A stretch of DNA of 64,000 bases from Flavonifractor sp. An82 (GTDB lineage Bacteria > Bacillota > Clostridia > Oscillospirales > Oscillospiraceae). Numbering within the stretch: the first letter of the stretch is position 1; every line of letters starts with the position of its first letter. Location of the stretch: positions 1 through 64,000 of the forward strand of contig NZ_NFHG01000002.1 in the NCBI RefSeq assembly GCF_002159265.1, read 5' to 3'. A program made the translations under genes and the position numbers. This document shows positions 8,374 through 16,605 of the stretch, piece by piece. The notes under the pieces are model-generated. The model was given only the letters and a program-made list of their open reading frames with translations, had not been told where the DNA came from and ran no database searches.

Positions 8374-9594
8374 ATGGATACCATTCCCTTGTCCGCGCCC
8401 ATTCTGATGGACGGCGCCACCGGTACCGAGCTGCTCAAGCGGGGTATGCCCGCCGGAGCGTGCACCGAGCAGTGGGTGCTGGAGCACCCCCAGGTCCTGC
8501 TGGAGGTGCAGCGGAGCTATGTGGCGGCAGGAAGCCGTATTCTGCTGGCCCCCACCTTCGGAGCCAACCGGGCCAGTCTGGAGCGCCGGGGCATTACCGG
8601 CCAGGTGGGGGAGTATAACCGCCGGCTGGTGGAGCTCACCCGGCAGGCGGCGGGTGAGGGCGTGCTGGTGGCGGGCGATCTGGCCCCCGCCGGACTGGCT
8701 TTGGTCCCCTTTGGAGAGAGCAGCTTTGAGGAACTGGTGGCGGTCTATACCGAGCAGGCCGCTGCCCTGGAAGCTGCCGGAGTGGATCTGTTCGTGCTGG
8801 AGACTATGACCGGCATGGCGGACGCCCGGGCGGCGGTGCTGGCCTGCAGGAGCGTGTCGGACAAGCCGGTGTGGGTCACCTTCACCTGCGACGACGAGGG
8901 ACGCACCCCGGCGGGCACCGACGTGCTGGCCGGACTCATCGTTATGCAGGGCATGGGAGTGGCCGCCTTTGGCCTCAACTGCACTAATCCCCAGGACACG
9001 GCGGAGCAGCTGGAGCGGCTGACCCCCTACGCCTCGGTGCCCCTCATTGCCAAGCCCTCTGCCGGGCTGCCCGGGGCCTGCTGTACCCCGGAGGAGCTGG
9101 CGGCTCTGGCGCCCCGGTATGCCGCCGCCGGCGCCCGGATCTTCGGCGGCTGCTGCGGCACCACGGAGGCGCATATTGCCGCTCTGGGACGGGCGGCGGC
9201 CCAGGTGGATTTTACCGCCTTCCCCCCGGTGGAGCGGGACCCCGACGTGATCCCCTGCGCCAGCGAGAAGGAGGCCCGGTTTATTACCCCCGATGTGGAT
9301 GTGGGGGAGACCATTGAATGCACCCCCGACCTGATGGAGGATATCCTGGCGGCGGAGGAGACATCCCCTCAGGGAGCACTGAAAATCGCCATTCTGGAGG
9401 AGGATGACCTGGATATCTTTGCCGAGAACCAGTATGTGGTGAAGGACGCCCTGTGCCTGTGGTCCGATGTGCCCGAGCTGTTGGAGAAGGCTCTGCGGCT
9501 CTATCAGGGCCGGGCCTTCTGGGACGGCACCGGCGATCTGGAGGAGGAGTTTCTCCAGCGCATGGCCCAGCGGTACGGACTGGTGCTGCTGTAA
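8374..9594 (+). CDS. Homocysteine S-methyltransferase family protein
   Basis: A 406-residue protein. Residues 1-290 are a homocysteine-binding TIM barrel of the MetH/BhmT type: LMDGATGTELLKRG at the N-terminus, and the zinc cysteines in FGLNCTNP (about 197) and FGGCCGTTEAHI (about 263). The last 110 residues, after an acidic linker, end in a segment (ALRLYQGRAFWDGTG) that resembles the start of a methyltetrahydrofolate-binding domain, but that domain and the cobalamin module are absent. It probably transfers a methyl group to homocysteine, with separate corrinoid or folate partners or another donor. The ATG at 8374 follows AGGAGG. Confidence 0.8.
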   Translation: MDTIPLSAPILMDGATGTELLKRGMPAGACTEQWVLEHPQVLLEVQRSYVAAGSRILLAPTFGANRASLERRGITGQVGEYNRRLVELTRQAAGEGVLVAGDLAPAGLALVPFGESSFEELVAVYTEQAAALEAAGVDLFVLETMTGMADARAAVLACRSVSDKPVWVTFTCDDEGRTPAGTDVLAGLIVMQGMGVAAFGLNCTNPQDTAEQLERLTPYASVPLIAKPSAGLPGACCTPEELAALAPRYAAAGARIFGGCCGTTEAHIAALGRAAAQVDFTAFPPVERDPDVIPCASEKEARFITPDVDVGETIECTPDLMEDILAAEETSPQGALKIAILEEDDLDIFAENQYVVKDALCLWSDVPELLEKALRLYQGRAFWDGTGDLEEEFLQRMAQRYGLVLL

Positions 9595-9644
9595 AGGGCT
9601 TTTGTCAAGGGCCCTTGGCCGCACAAAATAAAATCAGCGAAACA

Positions 9645-9686
9645 GACAAAAAGCACGTCCCCTTTTTGGGACGGGCTTTTTGTTTT
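9645..9686 (+). terminator. Terminator upstream of nrdD
   Basis: A stem AGCACGTCCC/GGGACGGGCT with one mismatch, followed by TTTTTGTTTT; it closes the preceding transcript. Confidence 0.8.
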
Positions 9687-9691
9687 GCGCC

Positions 9692-9721
9692 TTGACGGAG
9701 TATATCAAGATACTGTATCAT
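9692..9721 (+). promoter_or_regulatory. nrdD promoter overlapping NrdR box 1
   Basis: TTGACG (9692-9697) and TATCAT (9716-9721) are 18 bases apart. The first NrdR-like box (9703-9718) covers the spacer and part of the -10, so repressor binding would block RNA polymerase. Confidence 0.65.
9703..9718 (+). promoter_or_regulatory. NrdR-like box 1
   Basis: TATCAAGATACTGTAT resembles the 16-bp NrdR consensus acaCwATATwGtgt and lies 41 bp (about four helical turns) upstream of box 2. Confidence 0.6.
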
Positions 9722-9743
9722 GGATGTTGCGCGAGGAAGTAAA

Positions 9744-9759
9744 ACACAAGATATTGTGT
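9744..9759 (+). promoter_or_regulatory. NrdR-like box 2
   Basis: ACACAAGATATTGTGT is a near-perfect palindromic NrdR box, placed downstream of the -10 of the nrdD promoter. Confidence 0.75.
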
Positions 9760-9817
9760 CAGAATATAACGGGCGGTAATCGCCTGCAACAGCGGAGCGG
9801 GAAAGGAACGGATCGCA

Positions 9818-12139
9818 ATGACACTGACAAAAATCAGAAAGCGGGATGGCCGGCTGGCGGATTTCAACGAGGGAAAGATCGCCGGCGCCATTGACAAGGC
9901 CTTCCGGGCTACCTATAAGCCGGGCAAGGAGGCTGAGGCCAAGCGGCTGGCCGACGAGGTGCTCTCCATCTTGGAGGTGGAGGGAGAGAAGCAGCCCGAC
10001 GTGGAGCACATCCAGGACCTGGTGGAGCGGGTGCTCATGGACAACGGCTACATCCAGACCGCCAAGGCCTACATCCTGTACCGGGAGGAGCGCAGCCGGG
10101 CCCGGGAGATGAACACCCGTCTGATGAAGACCTACGAGGACATTACCTTCTCCGCCGCCAAGGACTCCGACATCAAGCGGGAGAACGCCAACATCGACGG
10201 CGATACCGCCATGGGCTCCATGCTCAAGTTCGGCTCCGAGGGCGCCAAGCAGTTTTACGACATGTTCGTCCTCAACCCCGACCACGCCCGGGCCCACCGG
10301 GAGGGGGATATCCACATCCACGATCTGGATTTTCTGACCCTTACCACCACCTGCTGCCAGATCGACATCAAGCAGCTGTTTGCGGGGGGCTTTTCCACCG
10401 GCCACGGTACTCTGCGGGAGCCCAACGACATCGCCTCCTACGCCGCCCTGTGCTGCATCGCCATCCAGTCCAACCAGAACGACCAGCACGGCGGCCAGAG
10501 CGTGGTGAACTTCGACTACGGCATGGCCGACGGCGTGCGCAAGACCTTCAAGCGGGTGTACCGGCAGAATCTGGCCCGGGCCCTCATGCTGCTGGAGGAT
10601 GAGAGCGACCCCGAGCAGGAGCTGAAGGCCATCATGGCCGACCTGGAGAAGCAGACTGGCCTGTGTCCTGTGCTGGCGGGCAGCGAAGAATACTTTGCCG
10701 CCGAGCGGGCGGCCCTGGTGCCCAAATTCGGGGATGAGGCCACCGTGGAGAAGGCACAGAAGTTTGCCCAGCAGCGGGCGGTGAAGGAGACCGACCGGGC
10801 CACCTATCAGGCCATGGAGGCCCTGATCCACAACCTGAACACCATGCATTCCCGGGCGGGCGCCCAGACCCCCTTCTCCTCCATCAACTACGGCATGGAC
10901 ACCTCCCCCGAGGGCCGCATGGTGATGAAGAACGTGATGCTGGCTACCGAGGCCGGCCTGGGCGGCGGGGAGACCCCCATTTTCCCCATCCAGATCTTCC
11001 GGGTGAAGGAGGGGGTCAACTACAACCCCGGCGAGCCCAACTACGATCTGTTCCAGCTGGCTATGCGGTGCTCCGCCAAGCGGCTGTTCCCCAACTTCTC
11101 CTTTATCGACGCCCCCTTCAACCTGCAGTACTACAAGCCCGGCCATCCCGAGACCGAGATCGCCTATATGGGCTGCCGCACCCGGGTCATCGGCAACGTG
11201 TACGACCCCAGCCGGGAGATCTGCAACGGCCGTGGCAACCTGTCCTTTACCACCATCAACCTGCCCCGGCTGGCCATCAAGGCCCGGGGGGACATCGATA
11301 CCTTCTTTGAGTCCCTGGACCGGATGATGGATCTGTGCGTGGACCAGCTGCTGGAGCGGTTTGAGATCCAGTGCCGCAAGCACGTGTACAACTTCCCCTT
11401 CCTCATGGGACAGGGGGTGTGGCTGGACAGCGAGAAGCTGGACTGGAACGACGAGGTGCGGGAGGTGCTCAAGCACGGCACCCTGTCCGTGGGCTTCATC
11501 GGCCTGGCCGAGACCCTGAAGGCCCTCATCGGGGTCCACCACGGCGAGAGCGAGAAGGCCCGGGTGCTGGGCCTGGAGATCATCTCCCACATGCGGGCCC
11601 GAATGGACGCCGAGAGTGACAAGCGGGGGCTCAACTTCTCCCTGCTGGCTACTCCTGCCGAGGGACTGTCCGGCCGCTTTGTCCGGATGGACAAGGCCCG
11701 CTTCGGCGTCATGGAGGGGATCACCGACCGGGAGTACTACACCAACTCCTTCCATGTGCCGGTGTACTATCCTATTTCCGCCTACGACAAGATCAAGATT
11801 GAAGCCCCCTACCACGCCCTCACCAACGCCGGACACATCAGCTACATCGAGATGGACGGCGATCCCACCGACAATCTGGAGGCCTTTGAGAAGGTCATCC
11901 GCTGCATGAAGGAGAGCGGCATTGGCTACGGCTCGGTGAACCATCCGGTGGATCGGGACCCGGTGTGCGGCTTCTCCGGCATCATCGGAGACCGCTGCCC
12001 CGGCTGCGGCCGTACAGAGGCCGACGGGGTGCCCTTCGAGCGCATCCGCCGCATCACCGGCTACCTGGTGGGTACCCTGGACCGCTTCAACAACGCCAAG
12101 CGGGCCGAGGAGCACGACCGGGTGAAGCACGGGGTATAA
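9818..12139 (+). CDS. nrdD: Anaerobic ribonucleoside-triphosphate reductase
   Basis: The class III reductase that makes deoxyribonucleotides without oxygen by glycyl-radical chemistry. The 773-residue product begins with an ATP-cone (about 1-95, IRKRDGRLADFNEGKI), the allosteric dATP/ATP switch. The C-terminus carries the zinc ribbon (CGFSG...CPGCGRTE, about 722-738) and the radical segment RRITGYLVGTLDRFNNAKRAEE, whose glycines include the radical site. The activating enzyme NrdG is not encoded next to it. The ATG at 9818 follows GAAAGGAA. Two NrdR-like boxes over the promoter predict repression when dNTPs are plentiful. Confidence 0.97.
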   Translation: MTLTKIRKRDGRLADFNEGKIAGAIDKAFRATYKPGKEAEAKRLADEVLSILEVEGEKQPDVEHIQDLVERVLMDNGYIQTAKAYILYREERSRAREMNTRLMKTYEDITFSAAKDSDIKRENANIDGDTAMGSMLKFGSEGAKQFYDMFVLNPDHARAHREGDIHIHDLDFLTLTTTCCQIDIKQLFAGGFSTGHGTLREPNDIASYAALCCIAIQSNQNDQHGGQSVVNFDYGMADGVRKTFKRVYRQNLARALMLLEDESDPEQELKAIMADLEKQTGLCPVLAGSEEYFAAERAALVPKFGDEATVEKAQKFAQQRAVKETDRATYQAMEALIHNLNTMHSRAGAQTPFSSINYGMDTSPEGRMVMKNVMLATEAGLGGGETPIFPIQIFRVKEGVNYNPGEPNYDLFQLAMRCSAKRLFPNFSFIDAPFNLQYYKPGHPETEIAYMGCRTRVIGNVYDPSREICNGRGNLSFTTINLPRLAIKARGDIDTFFESLDRMMDLCVDQLLERFEIQCRKHVYNFPFLMGQGVWLDSEKLDWNDEVREVLKHGTLSVGFIGLAETLKALIGVHHGESEKARVLGLEIISHMRARMDAESDKRGLNFSLLATPAEGLSGRFVRMDKARFGVMEGITDREYYTNSFHVPVYYPISAYDKIKIEAPYHALTNAGHISYIEMDGDPTDNLEAFEKVIRCMKESGIGYGSVNHPVDRDPVCGFSGIIGDRCPGCGRTEADGVPFERIRRITGYLVGTLDRFNNAKRAEEHDRVKHGV

Positions 12140-12152
12140 GGAGAGAGCAGAA

Positions 12153-13355
12153 ATGACAGACGCAGCCATCCGCCTGAAGCGGGGAGAGGGCCGTGCCTTC
12201 AAGGCCGGCGGCCCCTGGATTTATGACAATGAGATCGGTGAGATCGTGGGCCAGCCCGCCGACGGCGATGTGATCCGCATCGAGGACTACAACGGCTACC
12301 CGCTGGGGGTGGGCTTTCTCAACCGGGCCTCCACCATTACGGTGCGGGTGCTCTCCCGGAAGGCGGACACCGTTATTGACGAGGCGTTTCTGGAGATGCG
12401 GGTGCGGGCCGCCTGGCAGTACCGCAAGGACACGGTGGACACCTCCTCCTGCCGCATCATCTTCGGCGAGGCCGATTTCCTGCCCGGTTTGGTGGTGGAC
12501 AAGTTCTCCGATGTGCTGGTGGTGGAGTCCCTGGCCCTGGGCATCGACCGGATGAAGAAGACCATTCTGGACATCCTGGTGAAGGTGCTGGCCGAGGACG
12601 GCATCGCCATCCGGGGCATCTACGAGCGCAGTGACGCCAAGGTGCGCCTGAAGGAGGGTATGGAGCGGGTGAAGGGCTTTCTGTCTGAGCCCTTTGACCC
12701 GGTGGTGGAAATTGTGGAAAACGGGGTCCGCTATCTGGTGGATGTGGCCGAGGGCCAGAAGACTGGCTTCTTCCTGGACCAGAAGTACAACCGGCTGGCC
12801 ATTCAGCCCCTGGCCAAGGGCGGCCGGGTGCTGGACTGCTTCACACACACCGGCGCCTTCGCCCTCAACGCCGCCAAGGGCGGCGCCCGGGAGGTGCTGG
12901 GTGTGGATGCCTCCCAGCTGGGGGTGGATCAGGCCACCCGCAACGCGGAGCTGAATGGCATGAGCGACCGGGTGCGCTTTGAGTGCCACGATGTCTTTGA
13001 ACTGCTGCCCGCCCTGGAGAAGCAGGGGGAGAAGTTTGACCTGGTGATTCTGGACCCGCCCGCCTTTACCAAATCCCGGGCCTCCGTGAAGAAGGCGGTG
13101 ACCGGCTACCGGGAGATCAACCTGCGGGGCATTAAACTGGTGAAAAACGGCGGCTATCTGGCCACCTGCTCCTGTTCCCACTTCATGACCCCCGAGCTGC
13201 TGGCCAAGACCATCGGGGAGGCTGCCCGAGACGCCCGCCGCCGCCTGCGGCAGGTGGAGTACCGCACCCAGGCCGCCGATCATCCGGTGCTGTGGGGGGC
13301 GGACCAGTCCCTCTATCTGAAGTTCTATATCTTCCAGGTACTGGACGAACAATAA
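12153..13355 (+). CDS. RlmI-like class I rRNA (cytosine-C5) methyltransferase
   Basis: A 400-residue S-adenosylmethionine-dependent RNA methyltransferase of the RlmI/YwbD type. Residues 1-75 form a PUA-like RNA-binding domain (KRGEGRAFKAGGPWIYDNEI), then an EEHEE-like central domain, then the Rossmann fold with VLDCFTHTGAFALNAA (motif I, about 227) and LVILDPPAFTKS (motif IV, about 304). The CSCSHFM segment near residue 344 carries the conserved cysteine of m5C enzymes. It starts 14 bases after nrdD behind AAGGAGAG and is probably co-transcribed. The exact target base is inferred from family only. Confidence 0.88.
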   Translation: MTDAAIRLKRGEGRAFKAGGPWIYDNEIGEIVGQPADGDVIRIEDYNGYPLGVGFLNRASTITVRVLSRKADTVIDEAFLEMRVRAAWQYRKDTVDTSSCRIIFGEADFLPGLVVDKFSDVLVVESLALGIDRMKKTILDILVKVLAEDGIAIRGIYERSDAKVRLKEGMERVKGFLSEPFDPVVEIVENGVRYLVDVAEGQKTGFFLDQKYNRLAIQPLAKGGRVLDCFTHTGAFALNAAKGGAREVLGVDASQLGVDQATRNAELNGMSDRVRFECHDVFELLPALEKQGEKFDLVILDPPAFTKSRASVKKAVTGYREINLRGIKLVKNGGYLATCSCSHFMTPELLAKTIGEAARDARRRLRQVEYRTQAADHPVLWGADQSLYLKFYIFQVLDEQ

Positions 13356-13361
13356 AAAATC

Positions 13362-13400
13362 ACAGGGGCCGCTGCCATTGGCAGCGGCCCCTGTATGTTT
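13362..13400 (+). terminator. Terminator after the RlmI-like gene
   Basis: A perfect 15-bp stem ACAGGGGCCGCTGCC/GGCAGCGGCCCCTGT with an ATT loop, then ATGTTTT. Its core recurs almost unchanged after eno (21889). Confidence 0.9.
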
Positions 13401-13726
13401 TAAAGGAGACAGCGCTCGTTCCGGTCCATATAGTGGGCGTCGGCTCGCAGGGTGAGGGTACGGCAGGTCCCCTCGGGCAGGTAGAAGCGCAGACCAGTAA
13501 GGCGCAGGTCGGTTGCGGTCGGTTTATGGTGGGGCGGGATGGCAAACAGCCGGGCCCCCAGACAGGTATCCCCGTCCAGCAGTTCTGCTGACAGTGCCAC
13601 ACGCCGCTCAGGCAGCACTCCGGCAAGCACCAGGGAGCAGTCAATGGTCTGTCCGGCCTCTGGGCACAGCCTGCCCAGGTCGCAGTATACCACGCCGCCC
13701 TCCGGCTTGATCTGGCGTTCCAGCAT
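13400..13726 (-). CDS. Hypothetical protein
   Basis: A 108-residue protein I do not recognise. It is beta-rich with no membrane helix or signal peptide, and has the look of a small sandwich domain (CSLVLAGVLPERRVALSAEL ... FYLPEGTCRTLTLRADAHYM). An AGGGGGTG motif precedes the ATG. It lies downstream of proA on the same strand, 88 bases away, and may be at the end of the proBA transcript. The terminator at 13362 can serve it from the other direction. Confidence 0.65.
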   Translation of the reverse strand: MLERQIKPEGGVVYCDLGRLCPEAGQTIDCSLVLAGVLPERRVALSAELLDGDTCLGARLFAIPPHHKPTATDLRLTGLRFYLPEGTCRTLTLRADAHYMDRNERCLL

Positions 13727-13748
13727 GGAAAAGCACCCCCTACAAATT

Positions 13749-13777
13749 CATACGGCGGGCAAGCTGCCCGCCGTATG
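13749..13777. repeat. Perfect GGCGGGCA-type palindrome
   Basis: A 13-bp perfect stem (CATACGGCGGGCA/TGCCCGCCGTATG) with a 3-base loop between proA and the leftward hypothetical gene. No U-run follows on either strand. The core GGCGGGCA-N3-TGCCCGCC also occurs at 20346-20364. Confidence 0.7.
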
Positions 13778-13814
13778 TAAGCAGAATGTTGTATGGGGCC
13801 GCTCCATCCTATGC

Positions 13815-15062
13815 TCAGCGGATCTGGCCGGTGCCGTAGATCACAAATTTGCTGGAGGTCAGCTCCTCCAGGCCCATGGGGCCCCGGGCGTGCATCTTCT
13901 GGGTAGAGATGCCGATTTCCGCACCCAGGCCGAACTCGTTGCCGTCGGTGAAGCGGGTGGAGGCGTTGACGTATACTGCCGCCGCATCCACCTGGTCCAG
14001 GAACTGTTGGGCGGCAAAGTAGTTGTTGGTGACGATGGCCTCAGAGTGGCCGGTGCCGTGGGCGTGGATGAACTCCACCGCCTCATCAAAGCCCCCTACC
14101 ACCTTGACCGCCAGGATATAATCGCCGAACTCGGTGTCCCAGTCCTCCTCAGTGGCGGGAACCACGAAATCTCCCAGGATGGCCCGGGTCTCGGGGCAGC
14201 CCCGCAGCTCCACATTCTTGGTCTGGAGCAGCTGCCAGGCCATGGGCAGGAAGTCCCGGGCCACCGCCCGATCCACCAGCAGACACTCGGCGGCGTTGCA
14301 CACGGACGGACGAGAGGTCTTGGCGTTGTGGATGATGCGGGCAGCCATATCCAGGTCGGCTTCCCCATGGGCGTACACATGGCATACGCCCACGCCGGTC
14401 TGGACCACCGGAACCTTGGCGTTTTCCACCACGTTTTTGATGAGACCGGCGCCGCCCCGGGGGATAAGCACGTCCAGGTAGGCGGTCAGGTTCATCAGCT
14501 CTGTGGCACTCTGGCGGGTGGTGTCGGTGACCAGGGCCACGCAGTCCCGGGGCAGACCGGCGGACTCCAGGGCGTCCCGCATAATGGAGACAAAGGCCTG
14601 GTTGGAGTGGAAGGCCTCTTTGCCGCCCCGGAGGATGACGGTGTTGCCCGATTTCAGGCAGAGAGCGGCGGCATCCACGGTGACGTTGGGCCGGGCCTCA
14701 TAGATGATGCCGATGACGCCCAGGGGCACCCGGCGCTTGCCGATGACCAGGCCGTTGGGCCGGGTGGACATCTTGGTGATCTCACCGATGGGATCGGGGA
14801 GGGCGGCCACCTGACGTACGCCGTCCACAATACCGGCGATGCGGCCGGCATCCAATGCCAGCCGGTCCTGAAGGGAGGGGCGCATGCCGGCGGCTTTGGC
14901 GGCGGTCATATCCTCCTGGTTGGCGGCCAGAATTTCACTTTGACGGGCTTCCAGGGCGGAAGCGATGGCCTCCAGAGCGGCGTTTTTCTTGGCAGTGCCC
15001 GCGATAGAGAGCACCCGGCTGGCATTCTTGGCGGCCAGACCCTGCATTTCCAGCTGTGTCAT
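13815..15062 (-). CDS. proA: Glutamate-5-semialdehyde dehydrogenase
   Basis: The second step of proline synthesis: reduces gamma-glutamyl phosphate to glutamate-5-semialdehyde with NADPH. The 415-residue product has full family length, with the typical GVIGIIYEARPNVTVDAAALCLKSGN nucleotide-binding region (split here as GVIGIIYEARPN and TVDAAALCLKSGN), the catalytic-loop CNAAECLLVD and the C-terminal GPMGLEELTSSKFV. Its start lies 43 bases after the proB stop, so the two form a proB-proA operon read leftward. Confidence 0.96.
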   Translation of the reverse strand: MTQLEMQGLAAKNASRVLSIAGTAKKNAALEAIASALEARQSEILAANQEDMTAAKAAGMRPSLQDRLALDAGRIAGIVDGVRQVAALPDPIGEITKMSTRPNGLVIGKRRVPLGVIGIIYEARPNVTVDAAALCLKSGNTVILRGGKEAFHSNQAFVSIMRDALESAGLPRDCVALVTDTTRQSATELMNLTAYLDVLIPRGGAGLIKNVVENAKVPVVQTGVGVCHVYAHGEADLDMAARIIHNAKTSRPSVCNAAECLLVDRAVARDFLPMAWQLLQTKNVELRGCPETRAILGDFVVPATEEDWDTEFGDYILAVKVVGGFDEAVEFIHAHGTGHSEAIVTNNYFAAQQFLDQVDAAAVYVNASTRFTDGNEFGLGAEIGISTQKMHARGPMGLEELTSSKFVIYGTGQIR

Positions 15063-15105
15063 AGATTGTCACTCCTTTATATGTATGGTAGAAACCGATG
15101 CCCCG

Positions 15106-15909
15106 TCAGGGAGCTGCAAAGCGGGTGCCGATATCCCCACCGCTGACAATGTCATAGAGTGCCTCAATGTTGCTGCCGTTGGCAATGACCATTTCAACAC
15201 CGGCGTCCAGGGCAATCTGGGCGGCGTTGAGCTTGGTGGCCATGCCGCCGGTGCCCCGCCAGGTGCCGGCGCCGCCGGCCATGGCCCGCAGCTCCGGGGT
15301 GATGGCCTCCACCCGGCGAATCAGCTTGGCTTCCGGGTGGGTGCGGGGATCGGCGTCATAGAGGCCGTCAATATCGCTGAGCAGCACCAGCAGATCGGCG
15401 CTGCACAGCCGGGCCACGATGGCGGACAGGGTGTCGTTGTCACCCAGCACCTTGCACTGGCCGGTTTCGATCTCCGCCGAGGAGACCGAGTCGTTTTCGT
15501 TGACCACCGGAATGACCCCCAGTTCCAGCAGGGCCTCAAAGGTGTTGTGCAGGTGCTCCGAGCGGATGGGGGCATCCACGTCCTCACCGGTGAGCAGGAT
15601 CTGGGCCACAGTACGGTTATACTCGGCGAAGAGTTTATCGTAGATGTGCATCATCATGCACTGGCCCACGGCAGCAGTGGCCTGCTTCATCCGCAGCTCG
15701 GTGGGACGCTGGTCCAGCCGCAGCTTCTTGGTGCCGATGCCGATGGCGCCTGAGGACACCAGCACCACCTGATAGCCCATGCCCTCCAGGTCGGAGAGCA
15801 CCCGGGCCAGACGTTCCATATTCTGGAGATTAAGACTGCCTGTCTCACGGGTCAGGGTGGAAGTACCCACCTTGACCACCAGTCGATGTACCTTATGTTC
15901 CCGCTGCAA
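15106..15909 (-). CDS. proB: Glutamate 5-kinase
   Basis: The first step of proline synthesis: phosphorylates glutamate. The product (about 267 residues) is an amino-acid kinase domain only, without the C-terminal PUA domain of the E. coli enzyme. The motifs VVKVGTSTLT, VLVSSGAIGIG, VNENDSVSS and LLSDIDGLYDADPRT are clear. The start is uncertain: AGGAGG abuts the ATG at 15918 with no spacing, whereas a TTG at 15909 is eight bases downstream of it and is used here. Both give a plausible N-terminus. Confidence 0.93.
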   Translation of the reverse strand: MQREHKVHRLVVKVGTSTLTRETGSLNLQNMERLARVLSDLEGMGYQVVLVSSGAIGIGTKKLRLDQRPTELRMKQATAAVGQCMMMHIYDKLFAEYNRTVAQILLTGEDVDAPIRSEHLHNTFEALLELGVIPVVNENDSVSSAEIETGQCKVLGDNDTLSAIVARLCSADLLVLLSDIDGLYDADPRTHPEAKLIRRVEAITPELRAMAGGAGTWRGTGGMATKLNAAQIALDAGVEMVIANGSNIEALYDIVSGGDIGTRFAAP

Positions 15910-16039
15910 AGCGTTCATCCTCCTAATCGTTGATACGTATGTGAGCATCATACCACAGTTTTCTAGTACAGTAAAGGAAAGAAGACCTGTTTTGCACAAA
16001 GAAAACTGTACGTTTTACCGCTTTTTCATGCTTTTACGG

Positions 16040-16068
16040 TTGAAATCCACGGGATTTTGGAGTACAAT
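16040..16068 (+). promoter_or_regulatory. Promoter for the trmL-glycolysis run
   Basis: TTGAAA (16040-16045) and TACAAT (16063-16068) are 17 bases apart, 42 bases before trmL. Confidence 0.7.
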
Positions 16069-16110
16069 AGCCTGCGCTGAACAGTGATAGAGGTGTAAAG
16101 AGGAATTAAA

Positions 16111-16605
16111 ATGCTGAATATCGTACTTTACGAACCGGAAATCCCGCAAAATACCGGTAACATTGCCCGTACCTGTGCAGTTACCGGTACACGGCTCCAC
16201 CTGATCAAGCCTTTGGGCTTTGATATCAGTGACAAGGCGGTCAAAAGGGCCGGCTTAGACTACTGGCACCTGGTGGATCTGCGGGTCTATGAAAATCTGG
16301 AGGACTTCTTCCGAAAGACGGGTGCCCAGGATATCTGGCTGGCGACTACCAAGGCCCCCAGACCTTATACCCAGGCTCAGTTCCGGGATGAGTGCTATCT
16401 GATCTTCGGAAAAGAGACCGCCGGTTTGCCGGAGGAGTTCCGCCAAAAATTCAGCGACCGGTGCATCCGTATTCCCATCCGGGCGGAGGCCCGGTGCCTC
16501 AATCTTTCCAACTCAGCGGCGATCCTAGCGTACGAAGCCCTGCGACAACTGGATTTTCCCGGTCTGACCGGGGAAGGCGAGATGAAAGGAGCTAGTATAG
16601 TATGA
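16111..16605 (+). CDS. trmL: tRNA (cytidine/uridine-34-2'-O)-methyltransferase
   Basis: A SPOUT-class enzyme of 164 residues that 2'-O-methylates the wobble base of leucine tRNAs. Family marks are the start [22 protein letters not shown], the [11 protein letters not shown] loop and the knot segment [22 protein letters not shown]. The family's usual MRSLN motif appears as EARCLNLS. Its stop overlaps the pgk start by ATGA (16602-16605), so the two are translationally coupled. Confidence 0.93.
   Translation: MLNIVLYEPEIPQNTGNIARTCAVTGTRLHLIKPLGFDISDKAVKRAGLDYWHLVDLRVYENLEDFFRKTGAQDIWLATTKAPRPYTQAQFRDECYLIFGKETAGLPEEFRQKFSDRCIRIPIRAEARCLNLSNSAAILAYEALRQLDFPGLTGEGEMKGASIV

Noticed and set aside
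6775-9624. A 949-codon leftward frame opposite the glycosyltransferase and methyltransferase genes
   Set aside because: It spans two well-supported genes and their terminator and promoter on the other strand and has shadow-type composition.
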